DNA of 64,000 nucleotides, taken from contig JAPXFQ010001402.1 in assembly GCA_028564705.1 (NCBI GenBank), forward strand, positions 434,001 to 498,000, written 5' to 3'. The stretch's first letter is position 1. Each line of letters starts with the position of its first letter. The translations under genes were made by a program, and so were the position numbers. A model generated the notes under the pieces. It was not told the origin of the DNA. It was given only the letters and a program-made list of their open reading frames with translations, and did no database searches. Below, one piece after another: positions 56,620-64,000 of this stretch. This DNA comes from Apricaphanius iberus. Lineage: Eukaryota > Chordata > Actinopteri > Cyprinodontiformes > Aphaniidae.

Positions 56620-56932
56620 ATGGCAACAGCAAAAGAAAAACAAGAAGAGAAACTTTACGGAGATGTGGATTGAAGTGCTAGTGGGTGAAGTGGAGGCTAG
56701 AAGAGACATTTTATTTGGTGGACACAGCAGTGGTGTCACAAATAAAAGGAAGAACTGTGAGGGGCAGCATGTGGCGTCTGCAGTGCAGACTGTCAGCGCA
56801 ACTGACAGCACGGTACCCGAAAAAAAAAAAAAGTGGTCTGACCTCAAAGTTGAGGGAAAAAAAACAAAACACTTGCCTCCCACTGCCAGAGTGGGTCTGC
56901 TACTGGAGAGGGTACGTGTACACCCAAGCTGA
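56620..56932 (+). pseudogene. Harbinger Myb/SANT-like DNA-binding protein
   Basis: The frame reads NFTEMWIEVLVGEVEARRDILFG as consecutive segments, then VTNKRKNCEGQHVASAV and KKKKWSDLKVEGKKTK. This is the trihelix Myb/SANT-like domain with Trp residues (one replaced in the first helix, W in the third) found in NAIF1-like and Harbinger second proteins. In active Harbinger elements this protein brings the transposase to the DNA ends. The natural ATG at 56620 is out of phase with the domain by an indel near 56630-56650, and the C-terminal half is lost, so it is broken. Confidence 0.8.
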
Positions 56933-56939
56933 CACATTG

Positions 56940-57296
56940 CTACCTTAAATGATACAATAAAAATTTTACATCCTGGCCGATCCTTGCTCCCTGGGTGAAA
57001 GCTTCCTGTCGAGGAGGAGGCGGCTGTGGGTCGGGGTTCTCATGCTGGGGAGGGGGTACGCCAGGAGTGAGGGGAATTTCCTCGGACGGGGCCCTTATAG
57101 TAATATGGGTGCAGTCAATTGCACCGATTATGTTTGGGAACCCGGACATTGCTGCAAATTGCATCTTAATTTCGGCCTGCTCCCCCACAGTATATAGAAA
57201 CGTGATGTATCGCCTGCTCATCTTAATGATCCCATCCAAAACTGCAGGCATTATTGCGCTCAGGGACGGCAGATGATTCAATTTATTAATTGGCAC
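56940..57296 (-). pseudogene. Harbinger transposase fragment
   Basis: The 118-residue minus-strand frame includes VLDGIIKMSRRYITF and FAAMSGFPNIIGAIDCTHI. The D in GAIDCTH is the first catalytic Asp of HARBI1-like DDE nucleases. After IRAPSEE the expected DDE core is replaced by a Pro-rich tail and the frame ends at 56940, so the second Asp and the Glu are missing. It cannot transpose by itself. The gene is convergent with the Myb-like one. Confidence 0.85.
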
Positions 57297-57718
57297 ACAG
57301 TCCCGGCCCTTTTATCTGAGTTTAAGGTTTTGAGATACATTTTATGTATCTATTTTAATATTGAAAAATGTTTTTAGAAGAGCTATAGCTCACTAAGCTC
57401 ACTAAGCTACAATATAGATATCATTGCTTGTTTGGATGTTTATAATAACATGAATCCATAATTAATGTTTGGTGTGAGCTGAAATGATATGCGTGAGAGG
57501 AGTAATATGCAGTCTGGCTGCAGTTCACCACCTCACCAGCTGCGTTGTCGATTCCCTTGTCTCCAAAATGTCTGTACGCACGGGTCAGAGTTGGCGTACA
57601 GGTGCGCACATTTTCCCGTCAAGTCTGTTTTTTATAAATCACAACTTTTGCTTTGAAAGTGGCGTACGCCAGTTTCAGGCCCCGTTTTGTGCGTACGCAA
57701 CTTTTATAAATGAGACCC

Positions 57719-58182
57719 CTGGCTATTTTAATCATGCCTCACTCTCTTCTACACTTCTAACATTTCAACAGTTTGTCAGATGCTCCACAAGAGAAGACAA
57801 GACCTTGGATTTGTTTTATGCAAATGTAAAAGATGCTTATATGTCCAAACCAAGACCTCCTCTGGGACAATCAGATCATAATCTTGTCTTTCTCTGCTCT
57901 GAATATGAACCACTTGTTCAGAGGCAAACTCCAACAAAGAGAACTGTTAAAAAATGGTCACATGATGCTGAAGAAGGCCTGCAGGGTTGTTTTGAGTCCA
58001 CAAACTGGACGACTCTTTGCCAGCCACATGGAGAGGACATCAATGCCATGACTGAGTGTGTGACTGACTACATAAACTTCTGTGTGGACAACATCATCCC
58101 CTCCAGAACAGTGAGATGCTTTGCTAATAACAAACCTTGGATCACCAGTGAGCTGAAGGAGCTTCTGAACAAGAAAAAATAG
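57719..58182 (+). pseudogene. LINE endonuclease C-terminal part and linker
   Basis: The frame continues with FNHASLSSTLLTFQQFV, DKTLDLFYANVKDAY and PPLGQSDHNLVFL. SDH is the catalytic Asp-His motif of AP endonucleases. At the insertion point the usual GDFN reads GYFN, so a catalytic-site Asp is Tyr in this copy. The linker ends with TSELKELLNKKK and a stop at 58180. Confidence 0.85.
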
Positions 58183-58496
58183 CCTTCAAGGAGGGAGATA
58201 GGGAGTTATTAAGGAGTATACAGAAGCAACTAAAAGTCAAGATCAGAGACAGCAAAGAGGCTTACAGGAAGAAGCTGGAGAACAAACTACAGAGGAACAA
58301 TATAAGAGATGTCTGGTCTGGAATGAAAAAGATCACAGGTTTTAAGCACAGGAAGGACTGGATAGATGGAAATCTTGATAGAGCCATTCTTCAATAGGTT
58401 CAGTTCAGGAACAAGCTCAGCATCCTCCTCTCCTATTTTCCAGCCAAAGAGACATCCCATTCTCCTCTGACCCACACCTGTCCTGTCACACCTCAG

Positions 58497-59982
58497 ATGG
58501 TTTACCTTCCACCAGTCATGAACTCTTCCACTCCCACAAATTTGTCTTCAACCAAGTCAGGAGATGCTGCTACCCCCTTTATAACACTCTCCCACTTGTC
58601 TGTCTCTAGAAGTCAGGTAAAGAGGCAGCTGGAAAAACTGAACCGGAACAAGGCTGCAGGTCCAGAGGGTGTCAGCTCCAGAGTCCTGAAGACCTGTGTA
58701 GAGCAGCTCTGTGGGATACTGCAGCATCTCTTCAACCTTAGCCTGACCCAGAAGAAGGTTCCAGAGTTGTGGAATACAGTCTCCCTTGTTCCAGTACCAA
58801 AGAAAACTCAACCATCAGTCATCAATGACTACAGACCTGTCGCCCTGACATCCCACATCGTGAAGGTCCTGGAGAGACCCCTGTTGCCCCACCTGAGTAA
58901 GCAAACTAGAACCTATCAGGACCCCCTGCAGTTTGCTTATTGCCATGGAGTTGGCGTTGAAGATGCCATCATCAACCTGCTTCAACCAACTCACTGTCAT
59001 CTGGTCAAAGCAGGCAGCACTGTGAGAATCATGTTCTTTGATTTCTGCAGAGCATTTAACACAATTCAGCCTGATTTGCTTTGTCAGAAACTACTGAAGA
59101 CACAGGTGGAGGCCTCAACAATCAGCTGGATCAATGACTACCTGACAATCAGACAACATTTTGTGAGACTGAAGGATTGTGTGTCAAACCAGCTGGTCAG
59201 CAGCACAGGAGCACCACAGGGGACTGTACTCTCACCATTCCTTTTCACTCTGTATACCTCAGACCTCCAGTATAAGACGGAGACTTGTCATCTGCAGAAA
59301 TACTCAGATGACTGCAATTGTCAGGTGTATCAGAGATGGAGAAGAAGCTGAATACAGAAAGCTGATGGACCGCTTTGTGGCATGGTGTGGAAACAATCAT
59401 CTTACCTTGAATGTGAACAAAAAAAACGAGATGGTTGTAGATTTCAGAAGAAACAAGGATAAGTCATAGACTATCTCTATCAAGGGAGAAGTGGAAGTGG
59501 TTGAGGAGTACAGATACCTCAGAGTTCACCTGGACAACAGAGTGGACTGGAGAATCAACAGTGAAGCCGTCTACAAAAAGGGACAGAGCAGACTGTACTT
59601 TTTGAGGAAGCTGAGGTCCTTAAATGTTTGCAGCAAGATGTTGCAAATCTTCTCCAAGTCTGTGGTGGAGAGTGTCATCTCTTCGTCCATCGTTTGTTGG
59701 GGTAGCAGCATCAGAGCCAGGAACTTAAAACGGCTCAACAACCTGATAAAGAAGGCTGGTTCTGTTCTGGGGACACCTGTGGAACAACTGGAGATAATGA
59801 TGCAAAGAAGCATTCTTCATAAAATGAAAAAGATTATGGACAACCTGAGCATCTTCTTCATGAGACTATCCTACAGCAACAGAGTATCTTCACTCGGAGC
59901 CTTCTTCAGTTTCGCTGCAACACAGGCCACTACAGTTAATCCTTTCTCCCCACAGCCATCATGGTCTACAACAACTCTTTGA
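58497..59982 (+). pseudogene. Rex1-like reverse transcriptase, frameshifted
   Basis: The first frame (58497-59351) has LEKLNRNKAAGPEGVSSR, NDYRPVALTSHIVKVLER, FFDFCRAFNTIQP, STGAPQGTVLSPFLFTLY and the catalytic KYSDD. After a frameshift at about 59315-59330 a second frame has EAEYRKLMDRFVAWC and MVVDFRRNK, and after a stop at 59467-59469 a third has EEYRYLRVHLDNRVDW and KKGQSRLYFLRKLRS. The order and length match the RT and thumb region of the copy at 9664. Confidence 0.88.
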
Positions 59983-60202
59983 AAAAGAATTAGTAATTAG
60001 CTACAACAACACCTAATTTCCCTCTGGGATCAGTAAAGTATTTTTGAATTGAATTAAATTGAATTTTGAATGGTTTGCCAAATTTCTTTCAGCTAAAAAC
60101 ATTAAGGAAAATCAAGGATTAAATTCCATTCAGTCCAAGCTGTAAGAAAGATAGTGTCAAACACCTGACCCAACAAATAAACAAGTTAAAGGTGGGGTTG
60201 AT

Positions 60203-60239
60203 CGTATTGAAAAAGCTGTTCAGCAGCTTTTTCAATACG
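60203..60239. repeat. Perfect 16-bp-arm hairpin
   Basis: CGTATTGAAAAAGCTG and its exact reverse complement flank a 5-nt loop TTCAG. It could be a transposon terminus or a cruciform-forming site; no run of T follows directly as a Pol III terminator would need. Confidence 0.85.
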
Positions 60240-60449
60240 TTTTTGTATAAAAAAAAGCCCAACCTCTCTGTGCTCCCTTCATAAACCATGCCTCCAGAAT
60301 ACAGGAACGTGCAATCCTAAGGGTTCATGGATGGTCCAGCGCTGCGCTACTTCGATCAGTTCACAGTTTCATGGCTCATTTACAAGTAATAAAAATCTGA
60401 CCTCATCCTAAACATAAAAAAATATATGTGAATGTGCATTGGTTATCTT

Positions 60450-60535
60450 TGGGTACTCTGGCTTCCTCCCATAGTCCAAAAACATGACCGTTCTCGTGAC
60501 CGGTTCTCTTTAAATTGCTAAACTGACTTTGACTT
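60450..60535 (+). mobile_element. SINE body fragment
   Basis: The GGGTACTCTGGCTTCCTCCC and AGTCCAAAAACATGACC blocks match 22115-22150 of the full SINE. Head and tail are missing. Confidence 0.65.
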
Positions 60536-61397
60536 TTATTTCATTGCAGAAAACATGAACACAAAATGTGTTTTTAATGTGTTGTCTGGTCAATTTGATT
60601 TAATTTGTAAATACATAATTTTCTGTTATACAGACCTGCAAATTCAGACCTGCAACAAGCTCCAAAAAAGGTTGGGACAGGAACAATTTATGGTTAGTAA
60701 TGAGGTAAAATGGTAAGATAATGATGGGATTTGTAACAGTCCATGTCAAAAAGCGACTGTACTTATGATTTGGTATAAAAGCAGCTTCTAAAGATCGGAT
60801 TGCACTGTGCATTTGTTGACCGTCTCAAAAGACTGCCCCATGCCTCACTGTTTGTACTCCACCAAACACTAGAGGTGTGTCACACTACCGTAAATATGAG
60901 TTGGTCAAACTGCACGACTTCTAGCTGTAGTAGGATGCGCCAACAGCCAACACCGCCAGTGACACAGCATATGTCACTGAAAACTGATAGATTGACACAG
61001 CCAATATGGCAACAAGGAAATGTAAACAAACGCTAGCTACATTAATATTTCTGCTCATAGCTGGGAAAAAGAGGGCAGTTTGGGATGTCTGTTCTTCAAA
61101 ACAAGCTTGAGGTAAGCTTTGTTTAGCATTATCCTAGCTGACACATCCCTCACAGGGCGCAATTTAATTACTCAACGCAGACTAAAATCGTAGAATTTCT
61201 GACTCTGCCTGAAGACTGCCGATGGCTGGTTTTTTTGGTCGTAGGTGCAATAAATATGGTGTGGGCAATCAAAATTCTCAAGGAATCTGGAGGAATTTCA
61301 GTGAATAGAGGACAAACATGATCTCAGATCTATCAGGCACACAGCACCAAGAATCATCACTTATTTCATGATGGAACTTTGTCCTCGCGGTGTCATT

Positions 61398-61567
61398 TGC
61401 ATCAGTTATCGTTTCCTCTTGTGTCAGTTTCATACTAACAACTTCTACTACTGCTTTTAGTTACATGTGCTCGAGTTTCCTGCTCACCAGTGATTAACAA
61501 TTCAAGTGAGTTTTTCTAAATCTCATCCTGTACTCATCTGAGTCTCAAACCACCAGTGATCATGACA
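61398..61567 (+). repeat. 5' LTR remnant (R/U5 part)
   Basis: Matches 62847-63084 apart from the microsatellite in the latter. It ends CATGACA at 61567. Confidence 0.7.
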
Positions 61568-61568
61568 T

Positions 61569-61579
61569 AACAACACCAC
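61569..61579 (+). promoter_or_regulatory. Putative self-priming primer-binding site
   Basis: AACAACACCAC follows the LTR end after one base. Its reverse complement GTGGTGTTGTT matches the 3' LTR at 62832-62842 (GGGGTGTTGTT) in 10 of 11 positions. The LTR site lies 31 bp after the start of TATATATG (62801), the expected RNA start. Confidence 0.6.
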
Positions 61580-61634
61580 CAAAGAGACTCAGCAGACTCA
61601 CTATTCTGCAATGGCTGGCTAGAGAGGCCGATCA

Positions 61635-62560
61635 ATGCAGAGATCCTCGGTCGTTCTCCCGAACTTGGCATGGACCTCACTTTCGGACGTGATCCTCCCA
61701 TACCAGCAGGGTCCAGCTTCCTTCCCCGCCGACATCCACAAAGAGGATAACCCTCCCAGTGACTCTCCAATCATTGTGTGTTCTAGGCGCCTGCAGCTTC
61801 TTCATGGTTCTCCATGAGGTTCTCAAGTTCCTGAGCCCGCACCAAGACGTTCTCTGGTTCCTGTGCCTTCTTGGAGACGTTCTTGGGTTCCTGTGTCTGC
61901 TCTGAGATTTTCTGAGGTTCCTGTGCCTGCTCCAAGATGTTCACAAGTTACTGTGCCTGCTCCGCAACATTTCCAAGTTCCTGAGATGGATCCACAATAT
62001 TCTCCACTTCCTGGCCGGCTCCTCACTGTTTGGGAGTTCCAGCTGTTCTGCCTGCATTGCTTGAGGGCGGTAGGGCTGCCCTTCCTGGTTTTGACGTTTC
62101 TGCTGTGGTTCTCCTGGCAGTCACAGCAGCAGCTTTGAGGCCCTCTCAATCAGCCAAGGAAAGGAGGTGGATCCTCCCCGGCTTCTGCACTCTCCGTCCG
62201 CCGAGGTGATTGGGCGGGTCCGCCCCAGCTTCTGCGCTTTTCGCCCACTGACGTGATCGAGGATGATCAACCCTGGCTTCTAGACTCTTCGTCCACTGAG
62301 GTGACTGAGAATGACCCACACCAGCTACTGTGCTCTTCGTTCGTCAAGATGGTCGAGACTCTGCCCTCCTCGCTCCAGTGTAGTTCCTCCACCATGATTT
62401 CTTAGGCTGTCAATGGAGCAGCTGTCGTCTCCTTTCGGTCTCTGCCTGCAGCTCCCATCGTTGGTCCTCCAAGAGATCTTCTTCGGGGAATTCTTCATGG
62501 GTACAAACCAGCTCCTCTTCTTCACCGATTCCGCCGTCTCAAGATTACAGCGCCCCTATG
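61635..62560 (+). pseudogene. Unidentified LTR-element protein, broken frame
   Basis: A first frame (61635-61817) has GPASFPADIHKEDNPPSDSP. A second (61863-62138) has a Pro-rich repeat (VPVPAPRCSQVTVPAPQ) and ends in a hydrophobic, membrane-like stretch (about 62070-62120, LPFLVLTFLLWF). A third region (about 62460-62545) reads LVLQEIFFGEFF and NQLLFF. All three resemble the minus-strand element at 3-4.3 kb, in the same order. No known family is recognised. Frameshifts separate the blocks in both copies. Confidence 0.5.
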
Positions 62561-62707
62561 TGGAATAAACCCCTCTTCGACCTCCTGAGCAGTTTTTCCC
62601 CAGACTCTATTGTTCAAGGTAATTTTTCACCGCCATCATCAGCCTCCTAAACCAGCCTAGGGGGGTGTCTACGGCGTTTGGATGAGAAGGAAAAGGACTA
62701 ATCATGG

Positions 62708-62953
62708 TGTCATGATGTGACTTTCCGTCCCCATCATGCTCTGTTTTTGCGCAATCATTGTTTCCACGTGTGTCTAGTCTTCCCTATTTGGTTCCCTGTG
62801 TATATATGTTCCCTGCATCCCTAGTGCCCTTGGGGTGTTGTTGTGTCAGTTGCTGTGTCCTCTCGTGACTGTGTGTCAGTTTGATCGTGACTACCTTTTG
62901 GTTACCTGTGCTCGAGTTTCCTGCTCACCAGTGATCTACAATTAACGTGAGTT

Positions 62954-63038
<85 letters not shown>

Positions 63039-63084
63039 ATCTGTGTAGTCTCATCTGAGTCTCAAATTACTAGCCATCATGGCT
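62708..63084 (+). repeat. 3' LTR with internal (TATC)n
   Basis: Begins TGTCATGATGTGAC. It has a TATATATG box at 62801 and the inferred RNA start at 62832. A long (TATC)n run lies at 62956-63042. The right end is degenerate (CATGGCTCA for CATGACA). Confidence 0.7.
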
Positions 63085-63281
63085 CAGGACTACTTTGACA
63101 AACCTTTGTCAAGTACAACAATAAATACTTACATCGACAAACCGCAATTCAAACTGTACTGTGCCAAAAGGAACAGTTGTTGTGTCCTCTCGTGACTGTG
63201 TGTCAGTTTGATCGTGACTTCCTTTTGGTTACCTGTGCTCGAATTTCCTGCTCACCAGTGATCTACAATTAATGTGAGTTT

Positions 63282-63365
<84 letters not shown>

Positions 63366-63500
63366 ATCTGTGTAATCTCATCTGAGTCTCAAATTACTAG
63401 CCATCATGGCTCAGGACTACTTTGAGAAACCTTTGTCAAGTACAACAATACATAGTTACATCGACAAACCGCAATTCAAATTGTACTGTGCTAACAGGAA
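62847..63500. repeat. 327-bp tandem duplication
   Basis: 62847-63173 and 63174-63500 are near-identical direct copies. Each contains LTR R/U5 sequence, a (TATC)n run and about 90 bp of downstream flank ending AGGAAC. So the duplication arose after the LTR element inserted. Confidence 0.9.
63281..63366. repeat. (TATC)n microsatellite, second copy
   Basis: Run of TATC units inside the second tandem copy; the first copy's run is at 62956-63042. Confidence 0.95.
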
Positions 63501-63504
63501 CGCG

Positions 63505-63786
63505 TATCTTAACAGTGTCCAGCATCGCTGTCGACTTAACTTGGCTCGGCAGTATTTGGGATAGATCGTCAAAAAGCTGAAACGTGTACTTTGTTCAAAT
63601 GAATCAGTATTACAGGTATTTTTTAAGAGAAATGGACAGTGTGTGCTCCAAACCGAAGAAGAAAAGGATCATTCAGACTGTTAGCAGCAACAAGTCCAAA
63701 AGCCAGGGTCTGTCATGGTATGGGGTTGTGTCAGTGCCATTGTCAAAGGTAACTTGCTCTTCTGTGATACCAATGATGCTAAAATC

Positions 63787-63840
<54 letters not shown>

Positions 63841-64000
63841 CACAATATATTACCTTCAAGAAGACACATTTCCTAGGGACGCCCATGAATATCTCAACAA
63901 GACAATGCAAAACCATATTCTGCACACATTACAAAGGCCTGGCTGCAGAGGAAGAGGGTACAGGTACTTGACTGGCCTGCCTATAGTCCTAATCTGTCTC
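63505..64000 (+). mobile_element. Tc1/mariner-type transposon, runs off the window
   Basis: The segment has the transposase gene blocks GTGTGCTCCAAACCGAAGAAG, AGGGTCTGTCATGGTATGGGG (VMVWG), a TCAACAAGACAATGC block (the QQDNA region with the second catalytic Asp) and GGACTGGCCTGCC...TAGTCCTAATCTGTC (the WP-SPDLS catalytic block) at the very end. A (TA)n run at 63790-63838 has expanded inside it, and small indels break the frame. The remainder lies beyond position 64000. Confidence 0.8.
63790..63838. repeat. (TA)n microsatellite inside the transposon
   Basis: Continuous TA run of about 24 units. Confidence 0.95.

Larger units (their letters stand above)
56348..57718. mobile_element. PIF/Harbinger transposon
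   Basis: The element of 1371 bp has inverted ends AGGTCTCAATTAAAAAAC / (reversed) GGGTCTCATTTATAAAAG, with subterminal GCGTACGC motifs at both ends. A 3-bp duplication CTG lies at 56345-56347 and 57719-57721. Removing the element and one CTG restores a continuous LINE frame (ISG followed by YFNH), so the boundary is exact. It carries one gene remnant on each strand: a Myb/SANT-like DNA-binding protein (plus) and a DDE transposase (minus), the usual Harbinger pair, both incomplete. Confidence 0.92.
55445..60066 (+). mobile_element. Rex1/CR1-like LINE, nearly full length, split by Harbinger
   Basis: A leader, an AP-type endonuclease, a linker, RT and a 3' UTR ending TTTCCCTCTGGGATCAGTAAAG with an AATTG-type tail are all present. 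A Harbinger transposon (56348-57718) interrupts the endonuclease. It is the same family as the truncated copy at 9335. Frameshifts break RT at about 59330 and 59470. Confidence 0.85.
60067..61397. other. No gene; hairpin and SINE scrap
   Basis: Contains a 37-nt perfect hairpin (60203-60239) and a SINE body fragment at about 60450-60535 (ACTCTGGCTTCCTCCCA, AGTCCAAAAACATGACC). The rest (60540-61397) is unassigned. Confidence 0.5.
61398..63084 (+). mobile_element. Non-autonomous LTR retrotransposon, plus strand
   Basis: This is the same family as 2935-4584 in the other orientation. A partial 5' LTR (about 61398-61567), a primer site, a decayed coding interior and a 3' LTR (62708-about 63084) are recognisable. 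The two LTRs share TGCTCGAGTTTCCTGCTCACC and CATCTGAGTCTCAAA. The 5' LTR lacks U3, so the left side is truncated. No gag or pol motif is seen. Confidence 0.75.

Noticed and set aside
62956..63366. Possible CRISPR-like array of regular repeats
   Set aside because: It is a (TATC)n microsatellite in two tandem copies; there are no unique spacers.

Overview
The window looks like a piece of a teleost fish chromosome. It is AT-rich, intergenic or intronic in character, and most of what can be recognised is mobile DNA typical of fish: L2-type and Rex1/CR1-type LINEs, tRNA-derived SINEs, Tc1-like transposons, hAT and PIF/Harbinger elements, a Penelope-like element with a GIY-YIG endonuclease, a Ty3/gypsy chromovirus with a chromodomain, several short non-autonomous LTR elements and an endogenous retrovirus relic. 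I found no convincing host protein-coding gene, no tRNA or rRNA gene, no CRISPR array and no bacterial-style operon. The species cannot be named from the sequence.

Layout. 0-9 kb: an L2 LINE (about 2.86-6.25 kb) split by a minus-strand LTR element (2935-4584), then a truncated SINE and small repeats. 9.3-11.2 kb: a 5'-truncated Rex1-like LINE with a long RT reading frame. 12.3-18.0 kb: a full-length chromovirus with two LTRs, target duplication, gag, pol and chromodomain, broken by a few frameshifts and one nonsense codon. 20-25 kb: Tc1 relic, SINE with clear target duplication, minus-strand L2. 25.3-29.0 kb: a Tc1-like element split by a young LTR element (26184-28861) whose two LTRs are nearly identical and whose single long frame is made of Pro/Ala/Arg-rich repeats. 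30.9-33.2 kb: interrupted L2 and a hAT element with an 8-bp target duplication. 34-39 kb: LTR-like segments, satellites, Tc1 relic. 39.6-41.3 kb: L2 split by a MITE carrying an 80-bp minisatellite. 42.5-46.3 kb: retroviral pol relic and Penelope-like element. 49-53 kb: a Tc1 relic holding a solo LTR, then an L2 split by a long-TIR element with a THAP-like exon. 55.4-60.1 kb: a Rex1-like LINE split by a Harbinger transposon. 61.4-63.1 kb: a second copy of the 3-kb LTR family, followed by a 327-bp tandem duplication and a Tc1 fragment that runs off the window.

The most notable signal is shared by four LTR elements of at least three kinds. Just inside the 5' LTR, after TGACA and one spacer base, lies an 11-nt segment that is the reverse complement of an 11-nt segment inside the LTR about 30 bp after a TATA-like box. 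That is the geometry expected for Tf1/Sushi-type self-primed reverse transcription. It is exact in the 12-kb chromovirus and in the 26-kb non-autonomous element, 10 of 11 in the 61-kb element, and decayed in the 3-kb element. The 3-kb and 61-kb elements also share protein-level similarity in three blocks although they carry no recognisable gag or pol. This suggests a family of self-primed, non-autonomous LTR retrotransposons with its own conserved but unidentified protein.
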